From positions 2,089,954 through 2,153,953 of the forward strand of contig OX638350.1 of NCBI GenBank assembly GCA_951813325.1: a stretch of DNA of 64,000 bases, read 5' to 3'. Positions 1 to 9,222 of the stretch are shown one piece after another. The translations under genes were made by a program, and so were the position numbers. Below the pieces are notes generated by a model. It saw only the letters and a list, made by a program, of their open reading frames with translations. It had not been told where the DNA came from and ran no database searches. This DNA comes from an uncultured Acidimicrobiales bacterium. Lineage in GTDB: Bacteria > Actinomycetota > Acidimicrobiia > Acidimicrobiales > Bin134. How positions within the stretch are numbered: the stretch's first letter is position 1; every line of letters begins with the position of its first letter.

Positions 1-694
1 CGCCGATGTCGCCAGGATGCTGTTCCCCGATCCGCACCCCCCACTGCCGCTCGTCGGGAAACGGGCCCGGCTGGGCGCATGCTGCCACCACTCCTTGGGC
101 TATCTCGGCTCTGGTCGGCGGGGACCGTTCCAACAGCCACCGAAGCGCCCGGCCAGTCTCGCCCTCCCGCAAAAGGCCGGCAGCGGGGGCCAACTCGGGA
201 ATTCTCAGCGAATGGAGCACTTCCGCCGCGCGGCTCGGAGGACGGAACCCGCAAAAAGCGGTGACCGGCTCCAGCGCGCAGATCAGCTCCGGCTTGTGAT
301 TGCGGTCCCGGTACAGCCGATGGTCGGCATCGATGGGGATGCCCTGCTCCTGTTCGGCATCGAACCCCGTCTGGGCCTGCCGACGGGTGGGGTGGGCCTG
401 GAGCGACAGCGGCTGGGCTACAGCCAGGATCTTGAGCAGAAACGGCAGTTCATCGCCGAACGAGCGGGCTGCATCCGCGCCCAACTCGCCCACCGGGTCG
501 GCGGCAATCACCTGGTCGAGCGGCCGGTCTACCCCGTCGCGCCTCAGCAACGACGGCGCCCGGGGATGGGCGCCCAACCAGAGCTCGGCCTGGGGATCGC
601 CGGTGGGGGGCACCCCCATGATCTTCGGCAGCGCCTCAAGCGAGCCCCACGCATAGGGCTGCACCGTCCCGCGCAATATGCCCGGTTCGCTCAC
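1..694 (-). CDS. manA: Mannose-6-phosphate isomerase, type I (C-terminus off the left edge)
   Basis: This gene interconverts mannose-6-phosphate and fructose-6-phosphate in the cytoplasm, feeding GDP-mannose and cell-envelope sugars. Reading leftward from a GTG at 694, the translation begins VSEPGILRGTVQPYAWGS and carries the type I signature: a QAHP zinc-ligand motif and the YRDRNHKPEL block that supplies the conserved zinc-binding Glu. About 231 residues are present and the frame is open to base 1, so the C-terminal part is cut off. A TATCTT hexamer lies 6 nt before the GTG, consistent with leaderless transcription. It starts 25 bp after the stop of the CPBP protease gene on the same strand. 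The family call is secure; the start is fairly sure because no in-frame start lies just upstream. Confidence 0.9.
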   Translation of the reverse strand, partial: MSEPGILRGTVQPYAWGSLEALPKIMGVPPTGDPQAELWLGAHPRAPSLLRRDGVDRPLDQVIAADPVGELGADAARSFGDELPFLLKILAVAQPLSLQAHPTRRQAQTGFDAEQEQGIPIDADHRLYRDRNHKPELICALEPVTAFCGFRPPSRAAEVLHSLRIPELAPAAGLLREGETGRALRWLLERSPPTRAEIAQGVVAACAQPGPFPDERQWGVRIGEQHPGDIG

Positions 695-719
695 AGCCTC
701 AAGATAGGCGACACTGCGC

Positions 720-1478
720 TCACTCCACCCAGATCAGATTGATCACTGCGGCCAGATTGAAGCCGACGTGAGCCCAGATCGCCGGTCCCAGCCGCTTGTA
801 GCGCTTGACCAGCAAAGCGGCGATGATCCCGAAGGCCATCAGAGCGGGGAACTGGAGCAGTTGGAGGTGCACGGCGCCAAAGATCGCCGAGGAGGCGAGC
901 ACCCCCACCACCGCTCCCCATTTCCTCTCGAACGCCCGCAGGGTCAGCCCGCGGAAGAACAGCTCTTCGAAGATCGGCGCCCCCACCACCACCCCCAGCA
1001 TCACCATGGCGATATCGCCCGGAGTGGCAGCCCGGTCGGTGATCTGACGCGCGGCCTCGCTCACGTCGAAGTCGAATAACTGCTGGAACGGTGCATAGAT
1101 GAGAAACACCACAACCATCTGGGCGAACACGCCGAACAACAGCCCTACGGGAACATCCGACGCCTTCATCGACAAACCGAAGTCGCGCCGCATACCGGTC
1201 CCACGGAAAATGCCGGCCACCACCGTAACGAGGGCAAAACCGCCCCACAGCCCGATCTGGCCTGCCGGCAGGGTCCAAAGGGGGAGCGCCGGGTCGCTGC
1301 GATCCACTTCGAAGGAGTCGCTCAGTCCGTAGCGTCCAACATACGAGCCGGTCCCGGTCTCTGCCCCGGTTTCCAGCCCGAATGCGGCCAAGACGGCCAC
1401 CAGCACCACCACCGCAGCCACCCAGGACACCGCCATGCCGATGAACACATCGGGCAGACCCCATCGGATCTCTCGCAC
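720..1478 (-). CDS. CPBP-family intramembrane metalloprotease (CAAX/Abi type)
   Basis: This is a polytopic membrane protein of the CPBP (CAAX protease and bacteriocin-processing) family. The family motif EELFFRG is followed further on by an FGAVH segment (second motif His) and a C-terminal helix with FNLAAVINLIW (third motif). Several hydrophobic segments begin about ten residues after the proposed GTG start at 1478 (VREIRWGLPDVFIGM). The open frame extends upstream to 1592, but that would overlap the divergent ftsH gene, so the internal GTG is preferred; it has a purine-rich stretch but no ideal ribosome binding site. Substrate is unknown. Members act in prenyl-protein processing, bacteriocin immunity or signalling, and nothing here separates these. 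Confidence 0.8.
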   Translation of the reverse strand: MREIRWGLPDVFIGMAVSWVAAVVVLVAVLAAFGLETGAETGTGSYVGRYGLSDSFEVDRSDPALPLWTLPAGQIGLWGGFALVTVVAGIFRGTGMRRDFGLSMKASDVPVGLLFGVFAQMVVVFLIYAPFQQLFDFDVSEAARQITDRAATPGDIAMVMLGVVVGAPIFEELFFRGLTLRAFERKWGAVVGVLASSAIFGAVHLQLLQFPALMAFGIIAALLVKRYKRLGPAIWAHVGFNLAAVINLIWVE

Positions 1479-1564
1479 CCTCGCTTTTCGAACAGCCGCC
1501 ACCGGCCCGCAGCGTAGGCCAGCGGAATGCTGAATTTGTCGCCGCCCGCTCGTAGAATTGACCA

Positions 1565-3583
1565 ATGGCCTCTCCCCCGCCACCGCCGCCACCGCCGCCT
1601 GAGCGGCAAGACCCCGAGCGCGGGCCGGGCCAGCAGGCCCCTCAGGGCCGCATGCCCCGCTGGGTGTGGTTCATCGTGCTCGGGCTCTTGGCCGCGCTGC
1701 TGTTCTCCAACGTGTTCCGCAGCGAGGACAAAGGCGAGGAGATCTCCTTCAGGGCATTCGTCGACTCTGCCGAGTTCAACGAGGTCGAAGAAGCGGAGTA
1801 CAACAACAACACCGGCGAGATCAAGGGCAAGAAGGCGGATGGCTCCAAGTTCCACACCACAGGACCGGTACCGCTGAGCGAACAAGTCGAAGCCGGCCTG
1901 CGAAGCAGCATCCCCACGTTCGAGTTCCACACGCCCCGCAGCAGCATCTGGGCCAGCATCCTGCCGCTGCTCATCCCGGTCGCCCTGATCTTTTTGATCT
2001 TCTGGTGGTTCCAGCGCCGAGCGCAGGGGCAGATGAGCGGGATCATGTCCATCGGCCGGTCCAAGGCCAAGACCTATTCCACCGAGCGGCCCGGAACCAC
2101 CTTCGAGGACGTGGCCGGCTACGAGGGGGTCAAAAAGGAGATCGTCGAGGTCGTCGACTTCCTCAAGCACCCCGACAAGTTCGCCCAGATCGGCGCCCGC
2201 ATACCCAAGGGCGTGCTGCTGGTGGGGCCGCCGGGAACCGGCAAGACGCTCATCGCCCGAGCGGTTGCCGGCGAGGCCGGGGTGCCGTTCTTGTCGGTTA
2301 CCGGGTCGGACTTCATGGAGATGTTCGTCGGGGTGGGCGCCAGTCGGGTGCGGGACCTGTTCCAGTCGGCCCGCAAGATGGGCCGGGCCATCATCTTCAT
2401 AGACGAGATCGACTCCATCGGCCGAAAGCGGGGCGCAGGGCTCGGCGGCGGCCACGACGAGCGCGAGCAGACCCTCAACCAGATGCTGTCCGAGATGGAC
2501 GGCTTCGAGGCCACTGAGGGAATCGTGATGATGGCCGCCACCAACCGGCCCGACATCTTGGACCCCGCCCTGCTGCGGCCCGGGCGATTCGACCGCCAGG
2601 TCGTGGTTCCGCTGCCCGAGGCCGACGACCGGCTGCAAATCCTCAACGTCCACGTCCGATCCAAGAAGATCGCCGCCGATGTCGACCTTCCGCTGATCGC
2701 CCGGGGTTCGCCGGGCATGAGCGGGGCCGACCTCGCCAACCTGGTGAACGAGGCCGCGCTGTTCGCAGTGCGCAGCGATTCCGATCAGATCCGCATGGTC
2801 CACTTCGAGAACGCCCGCGACCGGGTGCTGATGGGCCAGCGGCGGGAGTCGATGGTCATGTCCGAGGAGGAGCGGCAGATCACCGCCTACCACGAGGCCG
2901 GCCACGCGGTGTGCGCCGCGGTGCTGCCCCACGCCGACCCGTTGCACAAGGTGACCATCATCCCCCGGGGCATGGCCCTGGGTGTGACCATGACCCTTCC
3001 TGAGGAAGACCGGCACACCCTGCGGCGCGACTACCTCGACGACATGCTTGTTATGCGCATGGGCGGGCGCATCGCCGAAGAGCTGGTGTTCGGCGTGTCG
3101 TCCAGCGGGGCCGCTGACGACCTGGCCGGATCCACCGAATTCGCCCGGCGCATGGTGCGGGAGTGGGGTATGAGCGACCGTATCGGACCGATGGCGTGGA
3201 GAAGCTCGGGACAGGTGTTCTTGGGCGATGACATGATGACCAGCCGGGAGTACAGCGACGAGACCGCCCGGGTAATCGACGAAGAAGTGGCCGAGATTTT
3301 GCGGGCCCAGGAGAACCGGTGCCGGGAGGTTCTCTCCAAGCACCGCAATGGCTTGGATCTGGTGGCCCGGGCCCTGCTGGAGCACGAGACCATCTCCGGA
3401 GCAGAGGTCACTCGGCTGGTGGAACTGGGGGCCGACGGCCCCATGGGGGATCCCCGGGACATAATCGGCTCTGCTTTGGGCGCCCGGAGCACGGGGGGAA
3501 CGCCGAGTACCTCCACAACCACCGTTGCCTCCGCCGCCGACCTGGAGGAACCTGACGCCCCGGAGACGTGGCCCGCACCCTGA
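1565..3583 (+). CDS. ftsH: ATP-dependent zinc metalloprotease FtsH
   Basis: Membrane-anchored AAA+ protease that degrades misfolded membrane and regulatory proteins. At 672 residues it has a proline-rich N-terminus, a first membrane helix at about 33-48, an extracytoplasmic segment, a second helix at about 128-147, an AAA domain with Walker A GPPGTGKT at 221-228 and Walker B FIDEID, the SRH region with RPGRFDRQ, and the HEAGH zinc site at 443-447. The C-terminal tail is rich in Ser, Thr and Gly. The ATG at 1565 has no good Shine-Dalgarno, but TAGAAT lies 6 nt upstream, so leaderless initiation is likely. The gene is divergent from the CPBP protease and overlaps the next gene by 16 nt. Confidence 0.97.
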   Translation: MASPPPPPPPPPERQDPERGPGQQAPQGRMPRWVWFIVLGLLAALLFSNVFRSEDKGEEISFRAFVDSAEFNEVEEAEYNNNTGEIKGKKADGSKFHTTGPVPLSEQVEAGLRSSIPTFEFHTPRSSIWASILPLLIPVALIFLIFWWFQRRAQGQMSGIMSIGRSKAKTYSTERPGTTFEDVAGYEGVKKEIVEVVDFLKHPDKFAQIGARIPKGVLLVGPPGTGKTLIARAVAGEAGVPFLSVTGSDFMEMFVGVGASRVRDLFQSARKMGRAIIFIDEIDSIGRKRGAGLGGGHDEREQTLNQMLSEMDGFEATEGIVMMAATNRPDILDPALLRPGRFDRQVVVPLPEADDRLQILNVHVRSKKIAADVDLPLIARGSPGMSGADLANLVNEAALFAVRSDSDQIRMVHFENARDRVLMGQRRESMVMSEEERQITAYHEAGHAVCAAVLPHADPLHKVTIIPRGMALGVTMTLPEEDRHTLRRDYLDDMLVMRMGGRIAEELVFGVSSSGAADDLAGSTEFARRMVREWGMSDRIGPMAWRSSGQVFLGDDMMTSREYSDETARVIDEEVAEILRAQENRCREVLSKHRNGLDLVARALLEHETISGAEVTRLVELGADGPMGDPRDIIGSALGARSTGGTPSTSTTTVASAADLEEPDAPETWPAP

Positions 3584-3978
3584 TCACGCTGGGGGCAATC
3601 GTCGGGGCGCTGGCGGTGGCCTGGCTCTACCGGCGCTTCCGCTCCTCGGCCCCGACTGCGCCGACGTACTCCGTGCCCCCCCGCCTGGAGCGCGGGGATT
3701 TCGCCCAGCCCAACACCGACTGGCTTCTAGCCGTGTTCACTTCCAAAACATGTTCGACCTGTGCGGCGGTGATCGAAGCGGCCGAGAAGCTGGCCGATGG
3801 CACGCTGGCAGTACAGGAAGTGGAGCATCGCCGCCACGGCGGACTGCACCGGCGCTATGCCGTCGACGCCGTTCCATTAGCCGTACTGGCCGATCGCGCC
3901 GGCACGGTGTGCGCCTCATTGGCCGGCCCGGCCACCGAAGCGGAGCTGTCGGCACTCATCGCATCGGCCCGCCAATAG
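3568..3978 (+). CDS. Membrane-anchored thioredoxin-like protein
   Basis: A 136-residue protein with one N-terminal hydrophobic helix (residues 3-21) followed by a thioredoxin-like domain with a CSTC dithiol motif at residues 62-65 and a cis-Pro-like segment DAVPLAVL. The membrane anchor suggests that it acts on the outer face of the membrane in thiol-disulfide exchange. The GTG start overlaps the last 16 nt of ftsH, so the two are probably co-translated. The domain is short and the partner proteins are unknown; the fold assignment rests on the motif and its position. Confidence 0.65.
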   Translation: MARTLITLGAIVGALAVAWLYRRFRSSAPTAPTYSVPPRLERGDFAQPNTDWLLAVFTSKTCSTCAAVIEAAEKLADGTLAVQEVEHRRHGGLHRRYAVDAVPLAVLADRAGTVCASLAGPATEAELSALIASARQ

Positions 3979-4038
3979 CCTGTCTCCCGGTGGACTCTCT
4001 TTCATGCACACAGATGATTTGATGGACAATTCGAGCTG

Positions 4039-4650
4039 ATGGGCTTGTCGCGGGACTTGGTGCAAACCCGGGAGTTTTTCACCTCCCGGGCGGTCGGCTG
4101 GGAGGACCGCCATCCCGATGACGATGTCCTGTTCGACTGGGCGGTGTCCCATCTCAGGCTGTGCTCCGGCGACGTGGCCATCGACGCCGGCTGCGGATCG
4201 GGCCGGGCCCTGGTTCCCTTGCGAGCTGCGGTTGGACCTCAGGGCGCGGTGCTCGGCATCGACGCCACCCCGGCCATGCTCCGCGAGGCCGCTCGCCTGG
4301 GACGACAGTCGATCTCGGTTTGCGCGATTGGAGACGTCGGGCGGCTGCCGGTGCGGGACGGCTGTGCAGCCGGGATCCTGGCCGCCGGGCTGCTTCCCCA
4401 TCTGCCCGACCCGGTGGGAGCGCTGCGGGAGCTGGCCCGAACCACTCGGCCCGGCGCCCGGCTGGGCGTGTTCCACCCCGTCGGGCGCCTGGCCCTGGCC
4501 GCCCGCCACAAGCAGCGAGACGCACACGCCCACGACATGAACATCGACCCAGACCGCATCGAACCGCTGCTGGCCGAAGGAGGCTGGGAGCTGGAATTCT
4601 TGGATGACGCCGACGATCACTACTTGGCCCTGGCGGTGCGCGATGGCTGA
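4039..4650 (+). CDS. Class I SAM-dependent methyltransferase
   Basis: A 203-residue protein with the Rossmann-type SAM-binding signature VAIDAGCGSGRAL (motif I, about residues 46-58), an acidic end of the second strand (GIDATPAML) and a motif IV-like segment AAGILAAGLLPHL. It resembles the Methyltransferase 11/25 (UbiE-like) small-molecule group. Substrate unknown. It follows the thioredoxin-like gene by 60 bp. Its last codons overlap the start of the decayed enoyl-CoA hydratase gene. Confidence 0.75.
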   Translation: MGLSRDLVQTREFFTSRAVGWEDRHPDDDVLFDWAVSHLRLCSGDVAIDAGCGSGRALVPLRAAVGPQGAVLGIDATPAMLREAARLGRQSISVCAIGDVGRLPVRDGCAAGILAAGLLPHLPDPVGALRELARTTRPGARLGVFHPVGRLALAARHKQRDAHAHDMNIDPDRIEPLLAEGGWELEFLDDADDHYLALAVRDG

Positions 4651-4870
4651 TGAAGACGCGACCTTGCTCGAGGTCGCCGATGGGGTGGCGTGGGTGACCA
4701 TCAACCGCCCCGAGGCCCACAACGCCATCAACCAAGCGGTAAGTGCGACCTGTGCGTGGCCGCCGACCACGCCTGCTTCGCTATTCTCGAGGCCAAGGTG
4801 GGCCGGGGCTCGCCGATGTGCCAAGCGGGCAGGCTCGCCAACCGCTCCTCAGCCGGACTCGGGCCCTTCA
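4643..4870 (+). pseudogene. Enoyl-CoA hydratase remnant (internal deletion, frame change)
   Basis: From the ATG at 4643 the translation is a typical crotonase N-terminus (VADGVAWVTINRPEAHNAIN). At about 4740 the frame changes, and the next frame reads CDLCVAADHACF and EAKVGRGSPM, which in intact family members lies roughly 80-90 residues further on and forms part of the substrate pocket. The oxyanion-hole region is therefore missing and the two ends have been joined out of frame. The remainder of the protein is absent. This is a decayed gene, not a functional hydratase. Confidence 0.75.
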
Positions 4871-4882
4871 TGGGATGCGCCC

Positions 4883-5162
4883 ATGGAGTTCACCCCCGAA
4901 CAGGAGACGCTGCGGGAATCGGTGCGGGCGTTCCCGGCCAAGGAGATGCCCGACGGGTTCGCTCGCGACTGCGACATCAAAGGCCAGCCCCCGCTGGACA
5001 CCTACCAGCGGTTCGCCGATGGAGGCCATCGAGTACGCCAACACCCGGGAGCAGTTCGGCCAGGCCATCGGGCGCTTTCAGGCCGTCCAGCACATTGTGG
5101 CCGACGTGGCCGTGGATGTGAATATCGCCCGCCATATCGGCCTCGGCCGCCAGCACTCCTGA
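4883..5162 (+). pseudogene. Acyl-CoA dehydrogenase remnant (internal deletion, frame change)
   Basis: The ATG at 4883 opens a recognisable acyl-CoA dehydrogenase N-terminus (MEFTPEQETLRESVRAF, then DTYQRFADGG). At about 5020 another frame takes over with AIEYANTREQFGQAIGRFQA and VQHIVADVAVDVNIARHI, the helical segment normally found around residues 250-300. About 200 codons, including the FAD and substrate-binding middle domain and the catalytic base, are missing. It directly follows the broken enoyl-CoA hydratase, so two adjacent beta-oxidation genes have decayed in the same way. Confidence 0.78.
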
Positions 5163-5227
5163 CTGCTGCCCACCAGCCGGTTGCCTGAACGCAAGTGGCG
5201 GCGATCGGCATCAGTAGGGTCGAAGGG

Positions 5228-6733
5228 GTGAGCGAGCCCTCGGTGCTGGCGGAGTTGGCTGGGCGGGAACCGGATGACCTGGCGTTGGAGGACGACACCC
5301 ACCGGGTGAGCTGGGCGGAGCTGGACCGGCGCACCCATGCCATTGGAAGGGGGTTGCTGGCCGCCGGGGCCTCGCCGGGGGATCACGTCGGGCTGGTGTG
5401 CTCCAACCGCGCCGAGTTCGTTGAGGTCATGCTGGCCTGCTTTCGGGCCGGGCTGAAGATGACCCCCGTCAAGACCAACTGGACGGCCGCCGAGATCGCC
5501 TATGTGCTCGACGACGCCGGCTCGGCCCTGGTGGCAGCCGACGCCCCCGCGGCCCGAGACGCGGCCGGCGGCCGGCCGGTGGTGTGGATCGGCGACGACT
5601 TCGACTCCTGGGTCGGCGCCCAAGATTCGACTCCACTGCCAGCCGGGGGCGCCGGCTACCGCATCCCCTACACATCGGGCACCACCGGCCAGCCCAAGGG
5701 GGTGGAGCGCACTCTCGACTCGGAGTCCACCTTCGAGCAGTGGTGGGAGTTCTCCTCTTTGGGTGCCCAAGGACTGGGCCTGCCCCGCGACGGCAAGCAC
5801 CTCATGGCGGCCCAGCTCTTCCACGGCGCCCCCCTGGCGTTCGCCCTCGGCGCGCTGGCCAACGGCGCTCCCATGCGGATCATGAAGCGATGGGATGCCG
5901 ATCGGGCGCTGGAGGTGATCAACGACGGGGTGACCGCCACCATCATGGTGCCCACCATGTTCCGCCAGCTCATAGGGCTTTCTGACGAGCGCAAAGCCGG
6001 GCTGGACCATTCCCGGCTGGTCGCCGTCCTGCACGGCGGCGAGCCCTGCCCGGTGCCGCTCAAGCGGCGCATGATCGACTGGTGGGGGCCGATATTCACC
6101 GAGTACTACGGCTTCACCGAGGGCGGCATGACCATGTGCAGCTCTCCCGAGTGGCTGGCCCGTCCGGGCACGGTGGGCACCCCCATCGGCGAGCTGGCCA
6201 TCCAGATCGTGGGCGACGGCGGCGAGCTGCTGGACCCCGGCGAGCCCGGCACGGTGTACTTCCGCCGCCCCGAGGGGCGCTACTTCCGCTACATCAACGC
6301 CGACGACAAGACCGACGACGCCTACAACGACGCCGGGTTCTTCTCAGTGGGCGACATCGGCTACCTCGACGATGACGGCTACCTGTACCTGTCGGGCCGC
6401 AGCTCCGAGGTGATCGTGGCCGCCGGGGTGAACATCTACCCCGCCGAGATCGAAGACGTGGTGTTCGCCGTGGACGGCGTGGCCGACGCCTGCGCAGTGG
6501 GCGGACCCGACCCCGACCGGGGAGAGCAGGTGGTGGTGTATCTGGCCGTGGCCGACGGGTACGGGCCCGACGACGTGACCGCGGCCATCGACGCTGCCTG
6601 CGCCGAGCACCTCGCCGGCTACAAGCGCCCCCGCCGCTACATCATCCGCCCCGCCGTCGACCGCGACCCCACCGGCAAAGTCCTCCGCACCAAACTCCGC
6701 GACGAGCTCTGGCCTACTGCATCATCGCCCTGA
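5228..6733 (+). CDS. AMP-forming acyl-CoA synthetase (ANL superfamily)
   Basis: Activates a carboxylic acid to its CoA thioester through an acyl-adenylate. The P-loop-like AMP-binding motif YTSGTTGQPKG, the YYGFTEG motif, the hinge region GYLYLSGRSSEVI and the C-terminal lysine motif PTGKVLRTKL are all present, so the enzyme looks intact at about 500 residues. The open frame begins at 5195, but the GTG at 5228 is preferred: it gives the usual N-terminus and has TAGGGT 7 nt upstream. The substrate cannot be read from sequence; fatty or aromatic acids are possible. It sits downstream of two decayed beta-oxidation genes. Confidence 0.9.
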   Translation: MSEPSVLAELAGREPDDLALEDDTHRVSWAELDRRTHAIGRGLLAAGASPGDHVGLVCSNRAEFVEVMLACFRAGLKMTPVKTNWTAAEIAYVLDDAGSALVAADAPAARDAAGGRPVVWIGDDFDSWVGAQDSTPLPAGGAGYRIPYTSGTTGQPKGVERTLDSESTFEQWWEFSSLGAQGLGLPRDGKHLMAAQLFHGAPLAFALGALANGAPMRIMKRWDADRALEVINDGVTATIMVPTMFRQLIGLSDERKAGLDHSRLVAVLHGGEPCPVPLKRRMIDWWGPIFTEYYGFTEGGMTMCSSPEWLARPGTVGTPIGELAIQIVGDGGELLDPGEPGTVYFRRPEGRYFRYINADDKTDDAYNDAGFFSVGDIGYLDDDGYLYLSGRSSEVIVAAGVNIYPAEIEDVVFAVDGVADACAVGGPDPDRGEQVVVYLAVADGYGPDDVTAAIDAACAEHLAGYKRPRRYIIRPAVDRDPTGKVLRTKLRDELWPTASSP

Positions 6734-6963
6734 TCTTCGAGGGCGTGATGGGCAGGCCGGTGACCGCACCGTGCCGGCCGAATGCCTGCTCGATTGGCGA
6801 ACCACTCGCAAATGGGCCTCATTGGGAAACGAGACATCGGCCACGAGGACGGCCAGTCCCCGCAGCAACTGGCCGTCCTCAAAACAGGTCTCGAACCTCA
6901 CAGCTTGCTCATTCGGCATGTCGATACCGATGCGTTGACGATTGTCTTCTGACGCGGCGGCCT
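6734..6963. other. Intergenic stretch with no recognisable gene
   Basis: Between the stop of the acyl-CoA synthetase and the tandem repeats. The minus strand has a short open frame containing FETCFEDGQLLRGL and VADVSFPNEAHLRVV. It looks somewhat protein-like, but I do not recognise it. It is in frame with the end of the neighbouring ADP-forming ligase if the three intervening repeat units (114 nt) are ignored, so it may be a former C-terminal extension of that gene. No promoter or terminator is evident. Confidence 0.3.
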
Positions 6964-7090
6964 CCAGGACTATGAGACAGTCGCCGTCGACCTCTCGCCA
7001 GCCAGGACTATGAGACAGTCGCCGTCGACCTCTCGCCAGCCAGGACTATGAGACAGTCGCCGTCGACCTCTCGCCAGCCAGGACTATGAG
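6964..7090. repeat. 38-bp direct tandem repeat, three full copies plus a 13-nt partial
   Basis: Three perfect copies start at 6964, 7002 and 7040, and a partial copy begins at 7078. Each unit begins ccaggactatgagacagtcg. The array covers the last codons and the stop of the minus-strand ADP-forming ligase, so that gene terminates inside the array. The copies are contiguous with no spacers. Confidence 0.97.
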
Positions 7091-9151
7091 GTGGTCGACG
7101 ATGACGGCGTCTTGGCCGCGGGCGAGCGCGACGACTGGGTTGAGATCGAGTTCGGCGAGTCGGTCGCCGAGAGCGGAAGCCAGGGTCGCAGTGGCCATGA
7201 CCACTCGGACCAGGGCGTCCACGTCGGCCGGTGGGCGGCCTCGGGCGCCGTCCAGCAGGGCAAAGCCTTTCAGCGATCGAATCATCTCGTGGGCGTCGGC
7301 CTCGTCGAGGGGCAGCGGGCGCACTGCGGTGTCGGCCAGCACCTCGGTGAACACGCCGCCGGTGCCCACCATGACCGCGGGGCCGAGTGTGGGATCTCGG
7401 GTCACACCAACGATCATCTCGGTTCCTCCGACCACCATCTGCTGCACCTCCACCCCGTCGATGGCCGCGTCGGGGGCGGCAGCTCGAGCCCGGTCCACCA
7501 TCGACTGGGCCGCTTGCTCCACCCCTTCGAGGGAGTCCACTCCCAGCACCACCAGCCCGGCGTCGGACTTGTGGGGGAAGTCGGCCGAGGCGATTTTCAC
7601 CGCCACTGGCAGGCCGATCTCCGCTGCGGCCCGGCGGGCGCCGCTGGCCGACGGGGCTACCACGCTGGCAACCAGCGGCAGACCGAAAGCCCTCAGCAAT
7701 GCCCCGGTGTCGGGAGGAGAGAGTTGCAGGGCTGCCTCAGCCTTCTCGGGCAGAGCATCGGGCAGTGGCGAGCGCACTCGGAAGCTGGCCCGATGGCGCT
7801 GATAACGGTGGTAGGCGGCCAGGGCGGCAAAGCACCCTCGGAAAGAGCGGAATAGTGGAATCCCCGACTCAACCAGCCGCTCGAAGCCGGTCTCGTCAAC
7901 TTTGAAGGAGTTCCAGGTGGCGATGATCGGCTTGTCCACCTCGTCGACCAGCGCCACAATGTCGTCGACCAACGGGTCGGTCATCGGCGGAACCGCACCG
8001 GTGATGCCGATCACCGTGTAGCCCACCGCCGGGTCGTGGGAGATGTCCCGGATCACCTGCTGGCGGATCTCCGCCGGCTGGGTGGTGATGAAGGTGCCCC
8101 CGTTGTCCACTGGGTTGGACACCGTGAGGTAGCCGGGAATGTGGCGGTGCAGCTTCTCCTGGGTGTCCTCAGCCAGCCGAGGCGCGGCCACGCCGGCCAA
8201 CTCGGCGGCCTCGGCCATCAGCGTGCTCGATCCCCCGGAGATGGAGTACAACCCAGCGCCCTCGGCCACTTCGGGACCGAGCTTGGCGAACAGGGCGGCC
8301 GTCTCCAGCAGCTCATCCAGGTCGCGCACCCGCACCACCCCGTACTGCTCGAACAGCCCGTCGATCACCGCGTCCGACCCGGTGAGATGCCCGGTGTGCG
8401 ACGACGCCATGCGCGACCCGGCTTCGGTAGCCCCAATCTTCAGCAGCACCACCGGCTTGCCCTGGACGTTGGCCGCCTCCAGCGCCGTGCGCAGCTTGCC
8501 GGCCGACCGGAAGCCCTCGATGTAGCCGGCGATCACCGCGGTGTCGTCGTCGTAGGCGAAGTATTCGATGAAGTCGCTCACCTCCAGATCCACCTCGTTG
8601 CCGCACGGCACTTGGCGGCTGAACCCGATGCCGAAGTGAACGCCCTGCACGATGGGCCGGCCGTTGTGGCCCGACTGGGTGACCACCCCGATCTTGCCCC
8701 CTCGCAAGTTGGGCACCTCGGGCACGGGCTCAAAGGCGTTGGTGTTGGTGTTGGGGCCGAAGATGCGGATGTTGTTGCGGCGGCCGGCCTCCCCCAACTC
8801 AGCCTCCAGCGCGGCTCCCTCCGGGCCGACCTCGCGGAAACCCGAGGAGAACACCAGGGCGTAGCGGATCCCCGCCGCGCCGCACTGGTCGACCACCGAG
8901 GAGCACACCGCGGGCGGGGTGGAGATCACCGCCAGCGCTACCGGCTCAGGCACGTCGGCCACCGATTCATAGACCGGCACCGACCCGATCGACCCGCCTT
9001 TGGGGTTGACCAGGTGCCAGTTGTCGCCCCCCCACCGGGTGTCCATCGCGGCCCGCAGGACAGCTTCGGTTTGGGTGCGATCGACCCTGCCGATCACCGC
9101 CACCCCATCAGGGTGGAAGAACTCCTCTAGGTCGGCTCGGCGCTGGGCCAT
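7046..9151 (-). CDS. ADP-forming acetate/acyl-CoA ligase, fused alpha-beta subunits
   Basis: A 701-residue NDP-forming acyl-CoA synthetase, interconverting an acyl-CoA plus ADP and phosphate with the free acid plus ATP. From the N-terminus there is a CoA-binding Rossmann domain (FHPDGVAVIGRVD; NPKGGSIGSVPVYESV), succinyl-CoA-synthetase-like flavodoxin domains with the phosphohistidine segment SSHTGHLTGSD, and a C-terminal ATP-grasp domain (LPVAVKIASADFPHKSDAGL; VGTGGVFTEVL). It is the fused form of the archaeal-type two-subunit enzyme. The C-terminus (ERSTATVS) is encoded inside a 38-bp tandem repeat, and the TAG stop arises at a repeat junction, so the original end may have differed. Acyl substrate unknown. 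Confidence 0.88.
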   Translation of the reverse strand: MAQRRADLEEFFHPDGVAVIGRVDRTQTEAVLRAAMDTRWGGDNWHLVNPKGGSIGSVPVYESVADVPEPVALAVISTPPAVCSSVVDQCGAAGIRYALVFSSGFREVGPEGAALEAELGEAGRRNNIRIFGPNTNTNAFEPVPEVPNLRGGKIGVVTQSGHNGRPIVQGVHFGIGFSRQVPCGNEVDLEVSDFIEYFAYDDDTAVIAGYIEGFRSAGKLRTALEAANVQGKPVVLLKIGATEAGSRMASSHTGHLTGSDAVIDGLFEQYGVVRVRDLDELLETAALFAKLGPEVAEGAGLYSISGGSSTLMAEAAELAGVAAPRLAEDTQEKLHRHIPGYLTVSNPVDNGGTFITTQPAEIRQQVIRDISHDPAVGYTVIGITGAVPPMTDPLVDDIVALVDEVDKPIIATWNSFKVDETGFERLVESGIPLFRSFRGCFAALAAYHRYQRHRASFRVRSPLPDALPEKAEAALQLSPPDTGALLRAFGLPLVASVVAPSASGARRAAAEIGLPVAVKIASADFPHKSDAGLVVLGVDSLEGVEQAAQSMVDRARAAAPDAAIDGVEVQQMVVGGTEMIVGVTRDPTLGPAVMVGTGGVFTEVLADTAVRPLPLDEADAHEMIRSLKGFALLDGARGRPPADVDALVRVVMATATLASALGDRLAELDLNPVVALARGQDAVIVDHLIVLAGERSTATVS

Positions 9152-9222
9152 GGAAAACCGATGGTAGTTAGCGGGCGCTTCGCATCTAGAGGCAGAACCG
9201 ACACACCACTAGGCTGGCCAAC

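Noticed and set aside
17-742. Plus-strand open frame at the left edge
   Set aside because: The minus strand gives an excellent mannose-6-phosphate isomerase, so the plus frame is a shadow.
1322-3385. A 687-codon open frame antisense to ftsH
   Set aside because: It mirrors ftsH codon structure, has no recognisable motifs, and is a GC-skew shadow of a certain gene.
6964-7090. 38-bp repeats as a CRISPR array
   Set aside because: The units are contiguous with no spacers, and no cas genes are near.
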